Shown: positions 36,911 through 51,000, counted from the stretch's first letter. The stretch is DNA of 64,000 nucleotides from Sipunculus nudus (GCA_026874595.1 CM049306.1:22863019-22927018), one strand, 5' to 3'. Translations and numbers: made by a program. The notes: generated by a model not told the origin, from the letters alone.

Positions 36911-37208
36911 GCTGCCTCGGGAGCGTACATCAAAGGGATATCATATTCCCTCACTGATGATAATGATGATCAACCACAGGCTGGCTGATATCCACTTAAC
37001 AATTACCTGCTTATCCAGCCACCCAGCTTATGCAGTGCACACAACCTCTATTGATACCAGTATTTATGGCCAGGCTAAAGGAGGACTTATCTATACTTTT
37101 TTAATTGTTAGCAAATTTCCAGTATATGCAGAAATCAGGGAGTTACATGGTAGGTGTGAAGGGGATTCTTCAGTAATATTGATACAAAGCAGCAAGTATG
37201 TCAATACA

Positions 37209-37301
37209 CCTAGTTATCCCTGTATCTAGTTACCCCTTACCTAGTTATCCCTGTATCTAGTTACCCATTACCTAGTTATCCCTGTATCTAGTTATCCCTT
37301 A
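37209..37301. repeat. Minisatellite, three 31-bp units
   Basis: Units start at 37209, 37240 and 37271, each CCTAGTTATCCCTGTATCTA then GTTACCC(C/A)TTA, nearly identical. Each unit contains the half-repeat CTAGTTA(T/C)CC twice. Confidence 0.95.
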
Positions 37302-37448
37302 TGCTTATTTGTCAAATTAAACAATTTGATAACATTGGTAACAGAAGTTGTCACTTGTAAATTTAGTACTTTTTTTTATGTTTTAATTTTTTAGTATTTT
37401 CTTGTATTTAAAATGTATCATTATTGTACATGTAGAAAAATGTGTTGT

Positions 37449-38340
37449 ATCCTTGTTAGTGTTGGGACGATATGGGTTTTTGATATCATGATAATTGTTC
37501 AAATTTTATTGCGATATACCGTGATTTCGCGATATTTTTAATAATGTATAATGGCATTAATAAGCCATCAATAATGATATTAATAACAGCCACCTTTAAA
37601 GTTTTAAGTTTATACAAGGTGTTAAAAATTAATATCATTTATACCCATTGTGCCAGTACCACACAATGACTCATTCAGTGATGCAAGTTGCATGAAGGCG
37701 CTGTAGGTGTGTAAGCTTGAGGCGCGGGAAGTCCTGCCCCGTTCGTCAAATCACGCTTGCCAGAACTTTCCACCATGTTTCCCTAAAGCTACATAAAAGC
37801 AGGAGAATTCTGGCGAATTTTTGGAAAGCGTGTCCTACCCATCATGGCTAAATATTCGAACCCAATTTTATATGGTAAAAATTAGAAACCCGTTAGGAAT
37901 GTTCGATCCAGTGGCGACACTTATATGTTGCCATTTTCGTGCCATGCAATAAAGCATAAATATGTTCATTTATGGCTCTTTCATTTTATGTTATTTTCTC
38001 CTGGAATTCTCTAGCTTTTGTCCTCTCTGATTCATCCTGCTACTTCCGGACATAAATTTCCGACTAATCCCGAAGTCCGTAAGCACACAGTTCCACCCAC
38101 AAGCAGGCATTCAAATACATATGGTTTAAATTAAATAAATGTGATTCTTGAACATGGACTCTAATGATGCCAGTTTGCTTAGAAAATACACCTCAAGGGG
38201 CTTGCTTGTGAAATAAAATGATGAACAAAAATTGATGTCGTGATATCGTTATAATAGGGCAGTTGACGGTATGATAACCGTGGCTGTCAGATATCGTGAT
38301 AAAACCGTATACCGGTAACCGTCCCAACCCTAATCCTTGT
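37449..38340. mobile_element. hAT-type MITE (37457-38332) with 8-bp target duplications
   Basis: ATCCTTGT flanks both ends (37449-37456 and 38333-38340). The ends are TAGTGTTGGGACG and CGTCCCAACCCTA, which are inverted. Subterminal DNA is rich in GATATCGTGATA-type palindromic words. No transposase ORF is present; internal length is 876 bases. Confidence 0.9.
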
Positions 38341-38554
38341 ATACAATAAGTTTGTTTTCATTTTCCCATGATAAAGCCCGAAACCCTGAATAAATAGTCA
38401 ATGAAAAATGTTTTGCCCTACCTACCCTATTTTTTTTTTTTTTTTTTTGCTATGTAATCAAAAATAAAGAACATTTTTACTTTGCCGAAGCTAAGTTGAA
38501 TTTCGAATCTGATTTAAATATAAACTGTTTATTCCTATTATTTCACGATTTATT

Positions 38555-38660
38555 TTAAGGGTTGGGATGGTTACTGGTATCCACTGTTATCTGACAGTTA
38601 CAATAACTATCTGTCAGCTTTCACATCTTGTGATATCATGATATGTATTTTTGTACACAG
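38555..38660. mobile_element. Fragment related to the hAT-type MITE
   Basis: AAGGGTTGGGATGGTTACTG and the following TATCTGACAG...GTGATATCATGATAT resemble the reverse complement of the right end of 37457-38332 with many changes. Only one end is seen, so it is an older or truncated copy. Confidence 0.6.
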
Positions 38661-39094
38661 ATCACAAACATGTCCTTCCATGCCCTATTTTACTCGTTAA
38701 GAATAATGGCAACACAAGTGTCTTACGGTGTCCAGAATAACATTATTTAAAGAATATTTAACATTTACTTAATAATTAATACTATTGAATTCAATAATGG
38801 GCTTATCTTTATTATATCAAAATACATCAGATTAATTATGTTAAAGTGATGATGTTTGAAAAATTGCAGGATCACATTCTCCAAAAGGGCTCACAGGGTT
38901 TGACAACATGTAGGTCGTCCCAGTTCTCAACAGGCAGAACATACTCCCGTTGTGATATGACAAGGGCTGACGTACCTTTGTCTGAAATTGGAATCATTAT
39001 ATAAGATTTAAATCATTCTGATATACAAACTGATATCATCCTAACAGTAACACATTTACATATTGATGGATCTGTAATATTTCTTCTGTTTTAG

Positions 39095-42000
39095 TTTGTT
39101 AATGTAAGACAACATGGGGGACAGTCCAGTTTCCCAAGTTTCACCTACTGAAGATGACCAGGAAATGGGTGACATTTCCAGCTTAGCACGCAAATTGGAC
39201 TCTGAGTTTGACAATGCTCAGCAACCTGAAACAAAGAATTATGATCCAAACAGTGACCATATGAAAGTATACCTTCGCATGCGACCATACACTGAAACAG
39301 AGAAAAAATTAGATGAAGACCAGGTAAGACATTGTATCATTTAGTTTAAAACAATTTTATTGGTGAATTTAGCTCCACATAAGTTCAAAAAAAGTTTCAG
39401 TTCAGGAGACCTAGTTGTGTGGTTTCACTTTGCATGTGTATAAGTGGACAGGTCTTGTTTTATTGGACATTTCATAAATATTACTAAATTGAACAGTATA
39501 ATGAAAATTACTGTGGTGTGCTACTTTCCTGTCACAGTCCAAAACTGAAATGGAATTCTGCAGATGTTTATATTCTGTAGTTAAAATTTGAGCATTGAAA
39601 AAATGGAGGCAGTAAGCCTGTAACCTCCATAAAAAGTACAAAAAATCTATTCCTGTGCAAAAACCCTGTAATCTGAATGGCTCAATAACAGATAATCCTC
39701 ACCTTATTGTAGTTTACTTTATATTTCAGGGGGTAATTTGGACAGGGTGTTACTTTACTTAAATAATCTAAAGAAACACAACAACTAAGAGACAGACGCA
39801 TTGGATCATAATCAACCAGTTTTATCTTTGATCTGTGGAAGGCAGAGTCACTCACTGCCTTATCATTAGCAAATTGCCCTGCAGCCACTCTTGATTGGCA
39901 GAAGTCATGGCCTAGCCAGTCAGGAGCATGCTCTGACTGAGATGGTAAAAAATAGAGGGAAGTTACACTGTTTACTGTCATTAATCTTTATTCATCAAAC
40001 AGGACCTGTCTATAATATTTATGGATGAAATGTCATTTGTAATGATTACTGTATTTGACGCATTGAGCGTCCCAGGTGCCCTCAAAATTGAATTTTTTAA
40101 ACTAGTTTATTGTGCCCCAAGATTTAAGGCTAAGATTTAACTTTTTTAGGATTCTGGGGAAATTTTAAAGTTAATAATTTAGGGGAAATTTCCTGTCCTT
40201 CTATTATTTAAGGGTTTTGGGCACCCTGACATAATAACACCCTATCAAAGTCACAAAGTGAGGTGGCAAAATAATGGTGACTGTTAGGACTGCCAAGTTT
40301 TTTTAAGGTGGGAGTGGCCCATCCTGTCTGTTTCCTCAAAGATATCTCTAAAAAAATTGATTGGGTATGCTCATAACAGCGGAGGTGCTTGTTACGTCAC
40401 ATACAGTATTTCAGAGTCTGTTTTGAATGTAATGTTGATATATCTTTGTTCTCTTTCAGGGTTGTTATGAGATCAACAGCTTACACACACTATCTGCACA
40501 TGCACCTAAAGAATCGCACACATACAAAACAAGCACACATGGCCTCTGCAAGAGCACCCACAAGTTCACCTTCTCACGCATATTCCCAGAGGAAACCTCG
40601 CAGAAAGAATTCTTTGATGAAACCATGCTTGGCACCGTTAAAGACTTCATCGATGGCCAGAACTGCTTGGTGTTCACCTATGGGGTCACAAACTCTGGCA
40701 AAACCTACACCATCCAAGGTAACATGCTTTACAAGTTTGAATATCAATATCTTTCACCCTTTGCTGCTCAGATGACAAATCAGGACCTCTTGAAATTATC
40801 AATTATAGTCTGTTCCATCCCCTTGTGTCAAACATGTTTTTGGCAAAGAAAAAAAATTATTAATTGTATTTTGAGTGAGAAAATGGTTATGTAATGTGGA
40901 AGATAGAAGGGCCTAATTTTCCACAGAGGAAATTTACACCAACCTTACACATAATTTAAGAAACAATTAATTTGAAATATGAGAAATCAGCCTTCATTTG
41001 ACAACATATCAGCCCCACTTATGGCAGTCAAAGTCATTGGTCACAAGCAAAAGCAGCCTCAATTGAAGGCTGCTGATTGGCTGATACAACTAGCTAAAAC
41101 AAAGATGGGACTTAACAGTCAGATCACTGGAAAAGTGTAAAAAAATTATGAAATGTATTTAAACTGAAAATTTATTTTAAAATTCTTGATTTCAATATTA
41201 GGCCTTCATTTCAATATGCAGCTTAAGGAAATTTGAAAAATAAAAACAATTGTGAAAATTACCTCTAAAAAACAGGTTAACACACATTAGTGGAACAGAG
41301 TATAGAACTCCCCCATTTTGATGATTTTCTGAAGTCAAACATTGTATATACTTTACATTGAAAAGTTTCATAAAATATAGCCTTATCTAGCTGTAAAAAA
41401 TGCTCATGGTTTGCACTCAGATGTATTAAGTATTAGAGCACCTGAGTTTTTTTCTTGAATGTACATAAAAAAATCTTAACTTTAGCAAAATGTTCTGTAT
41501 CTATACCAACACAATAAGGTGTCAATACATAGCACTGTCAAATGAACTTTCGGCACTTTTTTTTTTTTCTTTCAACTATGGACACTGAAAGTTTGTGATA
41601 CTGACCTGAGTAATATTTGTTAATTAGTCTGACTTATTACAAATGCTGTACTGCTATTGAAATGTACAGCCAAATTTATTATGTTGTTGAAATGTACTCA
41701 TTAGCTCTTGCAAGTTGAAGTGGAGTATGTGTACACATGAAAATGTGTGCAAGTATTTTCACTTGCCCCCCACCCTAAGATTAATTTATATCAGCACAGC
41801 GATATGATATAAGGTTCATCTTTTTTTTTGTTTAATTTTTTTCAGTTTAAATTTGAATTGACACCTATGAAATGGTATTTCAGGAAATCCTAAGGATGGT
41901 GGAATTTTGCCGAGAGCATTAGATGTGGTATTCAACAGTATTGAAGGTAAACATTGGGACGGGATGTCCATAAAGCCTGAGATGTACTGTGACGTACGGA

Positions 42001-45000
42001 GGCTGAGTACTCGACAAGAAGAAATTGAAATCAAAACCAAGGAGTGTGTACTTAAACTAGCTAATGATAATGTAAGTACATTTTGTATTTCCACCCACAT
42101 ACGTTTTTGTGTATTTGATGTCTCGGTGTAAGGCCAAAAAAATTAGGTCTGGTTCTCAGGCACTTTTTTTCAGAAATCAATGTGGGCGGGCGTTTTTTTT
42201 ATTTTTAATTCTTTTGTTTGTTTCGATAAAAATGTCAAATGATAAGGGAAAAGCATGATAAAGACAGATTTATTTTGCTAAACAAGTAAAAGCACTGCAT
42301 AACAAAGGAAATCTTATCAAAATTGTATGATTTTATCCTCTTGAAAGAAATGTCCGAGCGGCTGGAGCTCAACATTGGTAAGTTTCTATTGAAAATCGAA
42401 ATAAAATTTTTTGATGCGGGGGTTTAAAATTGATGCGGGCTGTGCCTGAGAACCATACCTTTTATTTTTTTTGGCCTCATATGGTTTGCTTAATATTTGA
42501 TTGTGTCAAATTTGTGATATTGGCCCTCCACATCTTCCTGTTATCCATTTACTCACAGCTACGTTTTTAGAGACCTTGCTTTATTGAGACGCTGTGACGT
42601 ACTGTAGTTCCCTTTTTGTTTGCAAAGGTTTCAAATTTGCGATATTCCCAGAAGAAAAAAAAGTCAAAAACAAAACCCTCGTGAATAAGAGGCCCTATCG
42701 TCGATGGGAAGTCGTAGAGCAAAATATTAATATATGATTAATAATGTTCTTGTATGTTACCCCATATCAAAGACTTGTAATAAATTATCTGCGGATAATG
42801 TTCAAGAATGTCAATTGGTCCAATGTTTCCCTGAGTCTTTGTTTAATTTTTTATATATTTATATAATATAATTCAAATTATAATGGATATACTCTATGTA
42901 GGACAAATTCCCAAAATGGAACCCTTGAAAACAATGATAATGTGAAAATGGCGTTAGTATAACCGTACGAACATGAAGCCAACTATAGTATATTACATGA
43001 ATAATGAATCAGGGAATTAAACCAATCAGATGACTCATACATATACATTTCCTCTGTAATATTGATCTCATGTTCTTGTTTGATCCAGATGTAGGGGCTG
43101 TAATTGTATCCCCAGACAAAGTCGGGGGATACTATGTTTTCATACCGGTCCCCCCGCCGCATATAAATCTTGTTGACGCGATAACTCAGAAATATTTCAC
43201 GGATCTTTACCAAACTTGGTATATGTATAGATATGGGTTAGAGGACGAAGACTATTTAAAATGAGGTCATGACCTTTACTAGGAGAGTGTCCTTGACCTT
43301 GAATAGGTCCAATTTTGGGGAAAATCACACAAATTCTTAAATATTTAAAGAAATCTTGCATGGATTGATCCCAAAATCAAGTTGATGGAAGATCATGGAT
43401 AGGGTTGTCATGTTCTAGAAACTGGTGGCGCCACCTATTATTCTTTACTTTTTTTCGTGCCGTTTAATACCCCCAAAATTGCTACTTGACAGTACTGTGA
43501 GCATTATAAGTCAAAAAATAATGGACAGATTTCTTTTATATTGTGCATATACATAGGTATGGGTTCAGAATGATGTTTATTTAAATGGGGTCATGACCTT
43601 TTCTATGAGTGGCCTTGACCTTTAATGTGTCCATATTTGGTGAAAATCACACACCTCTTATGATATCTCCAGTGTTGATAGCAATATGGATTTCAAACAT
43701 GACATATGTATGGCCCACCACTAAAGTAAGAACCCTATAGGTTCTAGAGTCATGAGGTCAAAGGTCAAGGTCACTGGACTCGCATCTTAAAAATACTGTG
43801 GATGCATTTTAAGCCAAACTTTCATCCCAGGTCTTCCATCATGAATATTTTGCTCACTTGCCAATAGTGGATGATCCATATCAATTTTGAGGTCAAAGGT
43901 CAAGGCCGCAGGAGCTATCTGTCAAAAAATTAGTTTCTGGATGATAATCCCTGCTTTTATTGATGTATTGATTTCAAACTTGACTTATATATGTCCCATT
44001 GAAAAAGCAAGACTCCAATTGATTTTGGGGTCATGAGGTCAAAGGTCAAGGTCACAGGACACATCATTTAAAAGATTGTGGATGTATTTTCAGCCAAACA
44101 TTTCATCTCAGACATTTCATCTTGCACATACAGTCCCCCTGCCAATAGAGGAAGACGCCTGTTAATTGTGAGGTCACAAGGTCAAAGATGAAGGTCACAG
44201 GAGCCATCTGTCCAAAAATTAGTTTCTGGATGATAATTCCTGCTTTTATTGATGTATGGATTTCAAACTTGACTTGTATATGACCCATTTGAAAAGCAAG
44301 ACCTGAATTGATTTTGGGGTCATGAGGTCAAAGGTCAAGGTCACAGGACACATCTTTAAAAAGATTGTGAATGCATTTTCTGCCAAACAATTCATCTCAG
44401 ACATTTCATCTTGCACATACAGTTCACCTGCCAAGAGTGGAAGACCCCTATCAATTTTGAGGTCACAAGGTCAAAAGAGAAGGTCACAGGAGCCATCAGT
44501 CCAAAAATTAGTTCCCGAGATGATAATTCAAGCTTGGATTAATATATAGATTTCAAACTTGACTTATATATGGCGCATAAATAAATCTAGACCTCTATTG
44601 ATTTATATATAAAAGTGGATGATCAATATCAATTTTGGGGTCACAAGGTCAAAGGTCAAGGCCACAGGAGCCATCTGTCAAAAAATTAATCCTGGATGAT
44701 TATTCCTGCTTTTATTGATGTATAGATTTCAAACTTGACTTATATATGTCCCATTGAAAAAGCAAGACCCCAATTGATTTTGGGATCATGAGGTCAAAGG
44801 TTAAGGTCACAGGACCAACATCTTCAAAACGATTGTGGATTGATAGATGGAAGAAACAATAATTGCTTGCCAAGTGTCAGTATATGCTGCTAAAAATGGG
44901 GGCCTATTCTTAAAGGGGGGGGGGGGGTCTTACTATGTCTAGGGATACTGGGGGTGCCAAGAAATGTCTAGTTTTGATTTTATGTTTTTGTAGGATCCAG

Positions 45001-48000
45001 ATGTAGGGGCTTTATTGGGACCAGATGCTGAAACTTCCAAATTTAACATAGATTCTTCAGGAACTATGTCTGAAGATTCCCTCATGCCTTCATCAGACAG
45101 ACATTCTACAAGTTCTGAAGTCAGTAAAACAGAGGACTGCAATGACAAAGGTTAGTTTTAATGGACATTGGCTTGTACAAGAACAGCAGTTCACCTGTAG
45201 TCTGGGGTGTTTATCTGCTGTAATCCCTTTTGTAGCTAATCAGAACTCAAAACTGAACTCAATTTGTTTAAATTTGTGCGTATAAGCAGGAGGGTCAAGA
45301 GTTTTATAAAAATTCTGTTTGATATAAGACCCAAAATGGTTTGGTTCTCAGGCATTTTTGCACCGGCCAGCTCATGTACTCAAGGGAAAATATGAAAATA
45401 AGATTTATTTAAACACTTTATAACAAAACAAAATTTTATCAAAATATTATTTTATTCTCTCCAGAGATGTCTAAGCCTCAGGAGCTCAAAATTGGTAAAT
45501 TTTGAGAAAATGATGCGCAGTGCCTGAGAAACCAACCTTTTTTTTTTCTTTTTTTTTTTATTTTTAGCATATAATATTGATAATTATCAACTTAAAAGGA
45601 ACCATCTATGTAGAGCTGTAGGTGTAGTTTGGACTAAGCTTTTGTGTTCAGTTGTTGCAGTCTCTTTCTGTGTATGATCTTTTCTTATGTAATTTCAAGA
45701 GGCTTACTTATTTCAAATACAACAGATTTGCATAATATAGCCTACTATAATAAGTTATTCTCTGTGGCATACTAGTAATACTTCTCTGTTTTAATTTTAA
45801 GTTGATGGTGATAATAATGAGGCAGAAACCCTTGACACCCGTGTCAGAGATGAGGGAGCTGTCAGTGTGGAGGACCAGGGTCCCATCAAGTTCTCAATAT
45901 GGGTATCATTTGTGGAAGTGTATAATGAACAGATCTTTGATTTGTTGGAACCATTGCCCAAAAAGAAGAAAGGCCGTCGCACTGTCCTCAGTTTGAGGGA
46001 GGACAAGAATGGATCACCATATGTCAAAGGTGATTTATCCTTAATCCCTGGCTCTGTGAGAAATATAAAAAAATATATGAAGGCAGTTGTGTTATTAACC
46101 TGTCTCACAGTCTGTCTTATCTGCTTGTTTGTATGTGTGCAAGATATCTAAGAATGTTATGGAATTATAAGGAACATTTTGTGGGGTAATGTAAAATTTA
46201 TTATTGTTTTAGTTGTTAAAATATCTTGCTGACAAGGAGGACCTGCAGTTAAGCTGTTGGAACCGCACATCCACCTGGGAAACTGTAGGTCTCCATCACT
46301 AGGGAGAAACATTTTTGTCTCCTGCTTCCCAGAACTGGGGAAATTAATTTGGGTTTGTCTGTGTGTCTGTCTGTCAGGTTTTCCTTTTTATGTGTGATAA
46401 CTAAAAAATATTATATGATTTCATTCAAATTTGGGTCCGTGATTGCTCTCATGCATACCTTGGTTGTGATTGGTTTTGAAGTGTCTGCCTAAAAATTTAT
46501 TTTCTCCAGCTCCAAAACAAAAATATTAAATTTTGTTCCTATTTCACAACCGAAATGATTACATGTGGAGACATCTTCAGGGCACCATGAAAACTTAATA
46601 CTGCCATCATGACGTGGAGATATCTTCAGGCACACATAAAAACTGAAACATATTTATCAGGTAAGCATGAAAGACAACAAGAGGCAGAAGCAGGGGACTT
46701 AAATTCCACAAATTTGTTTGTTTTGTTAAACATTGCATTTCATCATCAATATGTTACAGGAGAATGCATTCATTTTAAAAGGACCTTGCCTTGGTGTTGT
46801 CCTTAAGATAAATTACTCTGAACATCAAGCACTCAATAGATCAGTTAAATTAGTTTGTCAAGTCTGTATGGTTGTTTATCAGGTGTCAAGGAGATATGTG
46901 TCACCAGCGCTGATGAAGCCTACAAGGTCCTGACTGTCGGACAAAAGAATCTTCAGATGGCCTGTACTAAGATGAACCACAACTCCAGCCGCAGGTAAGT
47001 CTGAATCTGACCCAATCTTAAATCAAATGTAGTAGTTTTTCTTTTACAGCATTGCTTAAATATTAAGTTGAACATATTAAATTTCATTTAACATATCTTT
47101 TTGATGATTTATATGAAACAGTTATATGCTGTTCACTTGATGCTTCACACAATACATACATGATACAATGTCTTATTCATACCATGTTTACTGAACTAAT
47201 GTTGATTGCAGCAACACTTAAGGCATGTCAAACCAAAAACTGGTCAAAATGATTATTCTTGCATTAAAAATAAATATCAGGAAAAAAAAGAAAATTCAGA
47301 AATGTCACATACCTGAATTATCCAAATACTGCTTCATGAAATATGCTAAGATGGATGATATACCAATATTATGGCTGTCATGCCTTTTTTTTGGAATACC
47401 TGGAAAAATCCTGGAATGTTGATTGCTTCAAGGAATATCCTGGAATGAATCTTCCTGGAAACTCAGCTTTTGAGTGGCTTAAGTTCTTGAGCACTGAGCC
47501 TCTGCATTACACAACTGACTTGCTATGGGTTTATAACTGGAATCAGATTTTGGTTTTGAGTTCATCTTTGTAAAAAACATGGCAAGGGTGATTTGAGATA
47601 TTTGCCACAGGGAGAAATTGAGCAGAGTAGACACAAATCTTACCAATAAAGGATAAAAAGCTAATGTGGAGCAAGAATAAATGTTTAATTATAATAATAT
47701 GCATATTGAAGAAACAACAAATTCCACTTTGCAAGTTTTCTGTAGCCTGCTGTTTTCTCAATCTTTTGTTCATCTCTTGTCACATGCCTGTGTCCTTGAC
47801 CTTATTAATTTATTTACCTTCCCAGAGAACAAATTGTTCAAATGATTATTATCTTATGAATATTGGTTCCATGAACAACTGTATTGCAAACTTTAAAGTT
47901 ATAGCCCTATATATATATCGGACATATTGAAGCCACTTATTTCAAAGCATCTGATAAGCATAACTTAAAAAGTAAGATGTTTTGGAATAGAATTATAGTT

Positions 48001-51000
48001 TGTAGACATGGTTTGCAAACTTTGCATCAATCATCTAGTCTATGCAGTTTGGAATTTAGATGCACCTAATTGTAAGAGTCTTTGAATAAAGTGCATTATA
48101 TGTATCCCACGAAGCAAGCCCTGAATTCAGTCTAAAAAGTGCAAGTAATGTATAACTAGCAAACCATGTACATACTGTGTGGACTTCTAGAAAATCAAAA
48201 TTGTTATCTCAGTTAATACTTTAAAACTAGTTGGGCCACAGTGGGAACGAGTGGGAACCTTGCTATATAGATCTGTAAAGTATTGCCTAAGTATGTATTA
48301 TCTGCAATGTGGTTATTGCCACAACTGATTAAAACTTGTGTTTGCAGTCACTGTATCTTCAACATCAAGATGGTGAGAGTGGTGGACACACACAACCCTC
48401 ACATGGCTCGTGTCAGCATGTAAGTATCAAATCATCAGGTGTCAAAATGAATACCTAGTGTATGCTTAAATGAATGCCCTTGACTGGTTGGAGTCCAATT
48501 ACTGAGCAAGTGCTCCGTGCAGTTGTTATTGTCAACAAGTATGGGAGAATCTTCCCTTTGAGTTTTGCTATAAAAATGCTTTCAACTATGATGATGTACC
48601 ATTAATATCCTTAATTCTCAGAAGAATTAATTGGTCTGAAAGAGGTTTCATGTCATGAGGAGAGCCTTCATCTTATGAAAATGCATTATTTGCTAACATA
48701 CAAAGATAATCTATTTATAACTAGGATCAATATCTTTATGTTGTTTGAATCATATGAATCAAAGGATATAATGGAAATAGGGGGGGGGGGCATAAAGCCA
48801 AAATTTTATAATTATCTGTAGTACAAATGATAAAAGACCATTTTCTGTTGCACTCTAGTATTGACACACACTGTTGATGTGATTTTTCCATCAGTTTGTA
48901 TATCCGTATGTGTTCCATTTGCAGGCTTTCTCTGTGTGACCTCGCTGGTTCTGAGCGTTACACTAAGACACAGAGTCAGGGTGACCGTATCAAAGAGGCA
49001 GGAAATATCAACACATCTCTTCTAACTCTTGGGAAGTGTATCAAGGAGCTGAGACATAACCAGCACAATAAGTAAGGCCTGATGGTATCTGTTCTTTGAG
49101 ATTTTAAGTGGTGTAATTTGTAAAGATAAAAACATATTTATACACTAAAATTTTGATTGTTCCACAGAATAGTTGCACCCATTTTGGGGGATTTGTAAAT
49201 TAACACTAAATTCCTTAAAATGTTGCTAAACAGTCTCTTGCCTTGATCAACCTTTCAGAAAATTCATGTTATGATATACTTATTATCATGGGGAATGGAC
49301 TAAACATTATTTTGTTCATATGCCCCATTTCAATAACTGAAGCACATTTTTTGTATCATTCCTTCAAGTAGGCTAAATTCCATGTATAAGCTGGTCATGT
49401 AGCAGTGCGTGTTAGAAGCATTTTGTGATTAACATCGGATGAATAGTGTGATTATCAGCCTGTTGTTCCTTTGACCCAGCTTATGCTCATTTTTTTTTGT
49501 TTATCTACACTGGTAAATGTACATTTGTTAGTGTTCATGATATCACATTGCTCTCTGTTTACAGTAGTTTGATGTAATGTGTTTAGTAAATGGTAATTTT
49601 AGAGTTTTTTTTTTAACAGCCTATTTTACAATCTTTAACATGAATTATAAACAAAAGTAATATCCTTTTATATATAGGAGATTTATATGTTTAGAAAAGT
49701 AAGGGTTATATAATGAAAGGTGGTGTTTTTTTTATAGTCACTTTGTCTCTTAAGTTGACTGTATTGGCTCAGATTTTGATGATCAACCATAACGTTATGC
49801 ATGGTTTTGGTGACATTGCCAAGAAGACATTGCATTTGTACTGTACAAGATATATTTGAGCATTTTTTATCAATGCATGTCAAATATATTGGTTATCAAA
49901 CTGTATCAGCCTTATCTTTTATATAATTATATAATTCTCCTTATTATAGAATAATAAAATTTTGGAAATAATAAGTAAAATAAGCCTTAAAAAAACTCTT
50001 AAAATGCACATTAACCAAGTTTTAAAACTTTGTCTGTTTTATAGAGACCATCAGAGGATTGTTCCGTTCAGAGAAAGCAAGTTGACAAGGTTATTCCAGA
50101 ATTTCCTCTGTGGCAAGGGAAAAGCCTCCATGATTGTTAACATAAACATGTGTGCCAGCAATTTTGATGAGACACTTTATGCTCTGAAATATTCAGCTGT
50201 GGCTAAACAGGTGAGCGATTGCATGTGTTTTTATCTGTAAGCTTAGCCTGTTAGGGGCTGAAGGTCCCTGGATCAAACCCTGCAAGTGCTTTGTGCAAAA
50301 CAGTGAAATAAATTTGTCAGGATGGGTAATTACTTTTGGATTATTACCAGCCAACAAACTTGTCAAGGACTAACTCTTCTTGGGTAAAACATAAATATAA
50401 ATTTAAAACACAAATGTTACTTTTTATTAATTTTTTTTTTTTAAACTGGATTCAGCTTTTATACTGGACATTAACCATAGGTCAGTTTTCTATCACAGAA
50501 TGATTGATTTATTATCCCTTTTTTTTTGGCTTCATAATGATCAAACACAGTTAGGCATAAATATTGGTATTTCATGATGATTATGTGATGATGATCTGTC
50601 ATTTCATAATCAAGCAAGGGATCAACTTCCTGTGTAATATACATGTGAAATATTTTCTGTGAACAGTAAAGACTATAGAAAGAATAAGAGTGCACCTTAA
50701 AAAAGTAATTCAGTGATGGCTCATTCTTCTTGTCATGGGCTTGTAAAGAAATTTGTGTCAGCACAGCCCACAGGTGCAGTAGTCCTGGTTAACACCACTA
50801 TATAAAATGAGAGGGAGCATGTGATACTGCCCTGTCACGTAATCCCAAACAGGAATGGAATTCTGTAGATGTTCAGCTAGTATTATAAAAAGGAGGTGGC
50901 TACCTCCAACAATAAAAAAACTAATATGCTGTACAGTAAAATCATTTTTTCCTTATTTCCAGGTTATTGTTGTCCAAGCTCCTCCCCCTCCACCTGTTGA

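Noticed and set aside
36873-37229. 118-codon plus-strand ORF
   Set aside because: No recognised family, low-complexity end running into the 31-base minisatellite, and no splice partner seen.
37215-37230. Resemblance of TAGTTATCCCTGTA to a homing-endonuclease site
   Set aside because: The match to the known 18-base site is partial and the sequence is explained as a minisatellite unit.
43070-43264. 64-codon ORF starting like KIF20 exon 4 (DPDVGA)
   Set aside because: The similarity is the duplicated 18-base segment; the rest is repeat sequence, and the acceptor before it has lost its AG.
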